A stretch of DNA of 6,784 nucleotides from contig DCKY01000159.1 of NCBI GenBank assembly GCA_002320775.1, positions 1,868-8,651 of the forward strand, in the 5' to 3' direction. Origin of the DNA: Planctomycetes bacterium UBA1662. GTDB lineage: Bacteria > Planctomycetota > UBA8108. This document shows, piece after piece, positions 5,283-6,784 of this stretch (position 1 is its first letter; each line of letters starts with the position of its first letter). The translations under genes and the position numbers were made by a program. Below the pieces are notes generated by a model. That model was not told the origin of the DNA. It made no database searches and worked only from the letters and a program-made list of their open reading frames with translations.

Positions 5283-6761
5283 ATGAACCCGTTCACCACG
5301 AACAATGCCAGGCTGCTGAGCGACGAGCAGTTGGTGAAAATCCACGAGGCCTCGATGGAAATCCTCCAGCAGGTCGGCATGGAGGTCCACAACGAGACCG
5401 CCAGGGAGCTCTACGCCCGACACGGCTGCGAGGTGGACAGCGAGACCCTGCGCGTCCGGTTCCCCCCGAAGGTCATCAAGGAGGCCATCGACTCCATTCC
5501 TCCAACCTTCACCTTCTACGCCAGGAACCCTGACTATGATCGAACCGTCCCGGAGGACGGACCGCTGGTGATGACGGCCAGCTCGGCGCCGAGAGTTCTC
5601 GACCCGGTCACGCGCCAGGAGCGCTCGGCGACGACCGAGGACATCGCCCGGATCGCGCGGCTGGTCGATCGGCTCGAGGGTATTGACCTGTTCTCGGTCT
5701 CGGTCCTCGCGCTGGACGCTCCACCCGGCCAGAACTGCCTGTCGCGTTTCTACACGGCGCTCAAACACTGCAGCAAGCCGGTGCGGGGAAGCGGCGAGGT
5801 TGGCTCAGGATCCGTACGGGAGGAGTGTGAAAACGTCCTCCGGATGGCCTATACCATCGCCGGTGGAGAGGAGGCCTACAGGGACCACCCCTTCATCACC
5901 CATCACTACTGCCCGGTCATCTCGCCGCTGAAGATGGACGAAGACTCGACCGAGCTGTTGATGTATTACGCCGAGAAAGAGCTGCCGGCTCACCATTCGA
6001 TTGTCCCCAACGCCGGTCTCAGCTCTCCGCTGACCCTTGCCGGCACCCTGGCTCAGGGAAACGCCGAGTATCTCGGCGCAGCGGCCCTGTCCCAGATGGT
6101 CAGACCGGGAACCCCCCTGCTCTACAGCTACCTGCCGACAGTCGGGGACATGCGCTCGGGCGCCTACGCCTCCGGCGGCATCGAATGCGGCATCCTGAAC
6201 ATGGCCTTCGCCCAGATGGCCCGGTTCTACAACATCCCCTGCAGTGGCTATATCGGCCTCACCAACTCCAAGCTGGTGGATGCGCAGGCGGGCTACGAGA
6301 AGGGCCTCTCCTGCATGGGAGGCCTGCTGGCTGGAATGGATGTCCTGCAATTCGCCGGGCTCATCGACGCCCTGCTGACCTTTGACTACGGAATGGCTGT
6401 CATCGACAACGAGATCAGCCTGATGCTCAAACGGGTAGCAAGAGGCATGGAGGTCAGCGAGGAAAACATCTCCCTCGACGAGATCAGCCAGGTGGGACCC
6501 GGCTCGATGTTCCTCGAGACCGAGCAGACCTTCGCGCGCATGGAGGATACGGCGCTGTTTCCCGATGTCGCCGACCGCGACACCCGCCAGACCTGGGAAG
6601 AAAAAGGCGGGCACGACGCCTGGGGGAAATCCCTGCTGGTGGCGAAGGAAATCATCGAGCGCCATGGTCTCTCCTACTTCTCCCCCGAGGTCGACACGGA
6701 GATCCGCTCGCAATTCGAGGACATGGTCCCCGGAGAGGTCATCATTCCCGAGGGCTGGTAG
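5283..6761 (+). CDS. MttB-family (trimethylamine/glycine betaine type) methyltransferase, non-pyrrolysine
   Basis: A 492-residue protein of the trimethylamine methyltransferase (MttB) superfamily. Members transfer a methyl group from a quaternary or tertiary amine to a corrinoid protein; characterised non-pyrrolysine members act on substrates such as glycine betaine. Family features include L-L-S-D-E-Q-L-V-K-I-H-E-A-S-M-E-I-L-Q-Q-V-G near the N terminus, V-M-T-A-S-S-A-P-R-V-L-D-P-V-T, the glycine-rich G-S-G-E-V-G-S-G, the barrel segment P-C-S-G-Y-I-G-L-T-N-S-K-L-V-D-A-Q-A-G-Y-E-K (319-340 from this ATG) and the ending P-G-E-V-I-I-P-E-G-W. Length agrees with the roughly 495 residues of MttB. 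No in-frame TAG occurs before the stop, and sense codons fill the stretch where methanogen MttB has pyrrolysine (about residue 334), so this is a non-Pyl member. The stop is itself TAG, at the natural family end. There is no signal peptide, so it acts in the cytoplasm. No corrinoid protein or reactivase is in the window. A GTG start at 5238 would add 15 residues. Substrate is unknown. Confidence 0.9.
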   Translation: MNPFTTNNARLLSDEQLVKIHEASMEILQQVGMEVHNETARELYARHGCEVDSETLRVRFPPKVIKEAIDSIPPTFTFYARNPDYDRTVPEDGPLVMTASSAPRVLDPVTRQERSATTEDIARIARLVDRLEGIDLFSVSVLALDAPPGQNCLSRFYTALKHCSKPVRGSGEVGSGSVREECENVLRMAYTIAGGEEAYRDHPFITHHYCPVISPLKMDEDSTELLMYYAEKELPAHHSIVPNAGLSSPLTLAGTLAQGNAEYLGAAALSQMVRPGTPLLYSYLPTVGDMRSGAYASGGIECGILNMAFAQMARFYNIPCSGYIGLTNSKLVDAQAGYEKGLSCMGGLLAGMDVLQFAGLIDALLTFDYGMAVIDNEISLMLKRVARGMEVSEENISLDEISQVGPGSMFLETEQTFARMEDTALFPDVADRDTRQTWEEKGGHDAWGKSLLVAKEIIERHGLSYFSPEVDTEIRSQFEDMVPGEVIIPEGW

Positions 6762-6784
6762 GGATCAGCGCCGCCGCCAGTTGA
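6762..6784 (+). other. Short downstream stretch, nothing recognised
   Basis: Twenty-three bases after the methyltransferase stop, too short to judge. No terminator hairpin is complete here and no ribosome site is evident. Confidence 0.5.

Noticed and set aside
5805..6713. A 302-codon minus-strand open frame opposite the methyltransferase
   Set aside because: The plus strand encodes a full-length MttB-family protein here; the antisense frame shows no domain features.

Overview
The window is GC-rich bacterial DNA with strongly GC-biased third codon positions, clear Shine-Dalgarno sites and dense coding. It holds four genes. A secreted sulfatase with the variant active-site motif C-V-A-S-R, a very long exported amidohydrolase with lysine-rich linkers, and a non-pyrrolysine MttB-family methyltransferase together suggest a Planctomycetes/PVC-type or similar environmental bacterium. 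That is an inference from protein style; no phylogenetic marker is present.

Layout. Positions 1-482 (minus strand) carry the N-terminal 160 residues of an exported S1-family sulfatase that runs off the left edge. A 181-base divergent intergenic region (483-663) follows. On the plus strand come a 1066-residue exported protein with two amidohydrolase-like domains (664-3864) and a 440-residue exported amidohydrolase-like protein (3861-5183). These two overlap by ATGA and are probably translationally coupled. After a 99-base gap comes an MttB/trimethylamine methyltransferase-family protein (5283-6761, TAG stop), followed by 23 bases of non-coding sequence.

How the genes may work together. The amidohydrolase pair contains three amidohydrolase-type barrels, but only one (the C-terminal half of the long protein) keeps the HxH and later metal ligands. 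The other two have lost the HxH and look like catalytically dead structural or substrate-binding partners. Both proteins carry signal peptides, so they probably act together outside the cytoplasm. The MttB-like protein lacks a signal and would act in the cytoplasm, moving a methyl group from a methylated amine to a corrinoid protein. Its corrinoid partner is not in the window. Whether it shares a transcript or a pathway with the amidohydrolases is not settled by the sequence.

I found no RNA gene, CRISPR array, insertion sequence or known riboswitch. The most unusual points are the one-active/two-inactive amidohydrolase arrangement, and a lysine-rich insertion that splits a small beta domain and is encoded across an A8 tract with an in-frame A-AAA-AAG heptamer and a nearby stop in the -1 frame.
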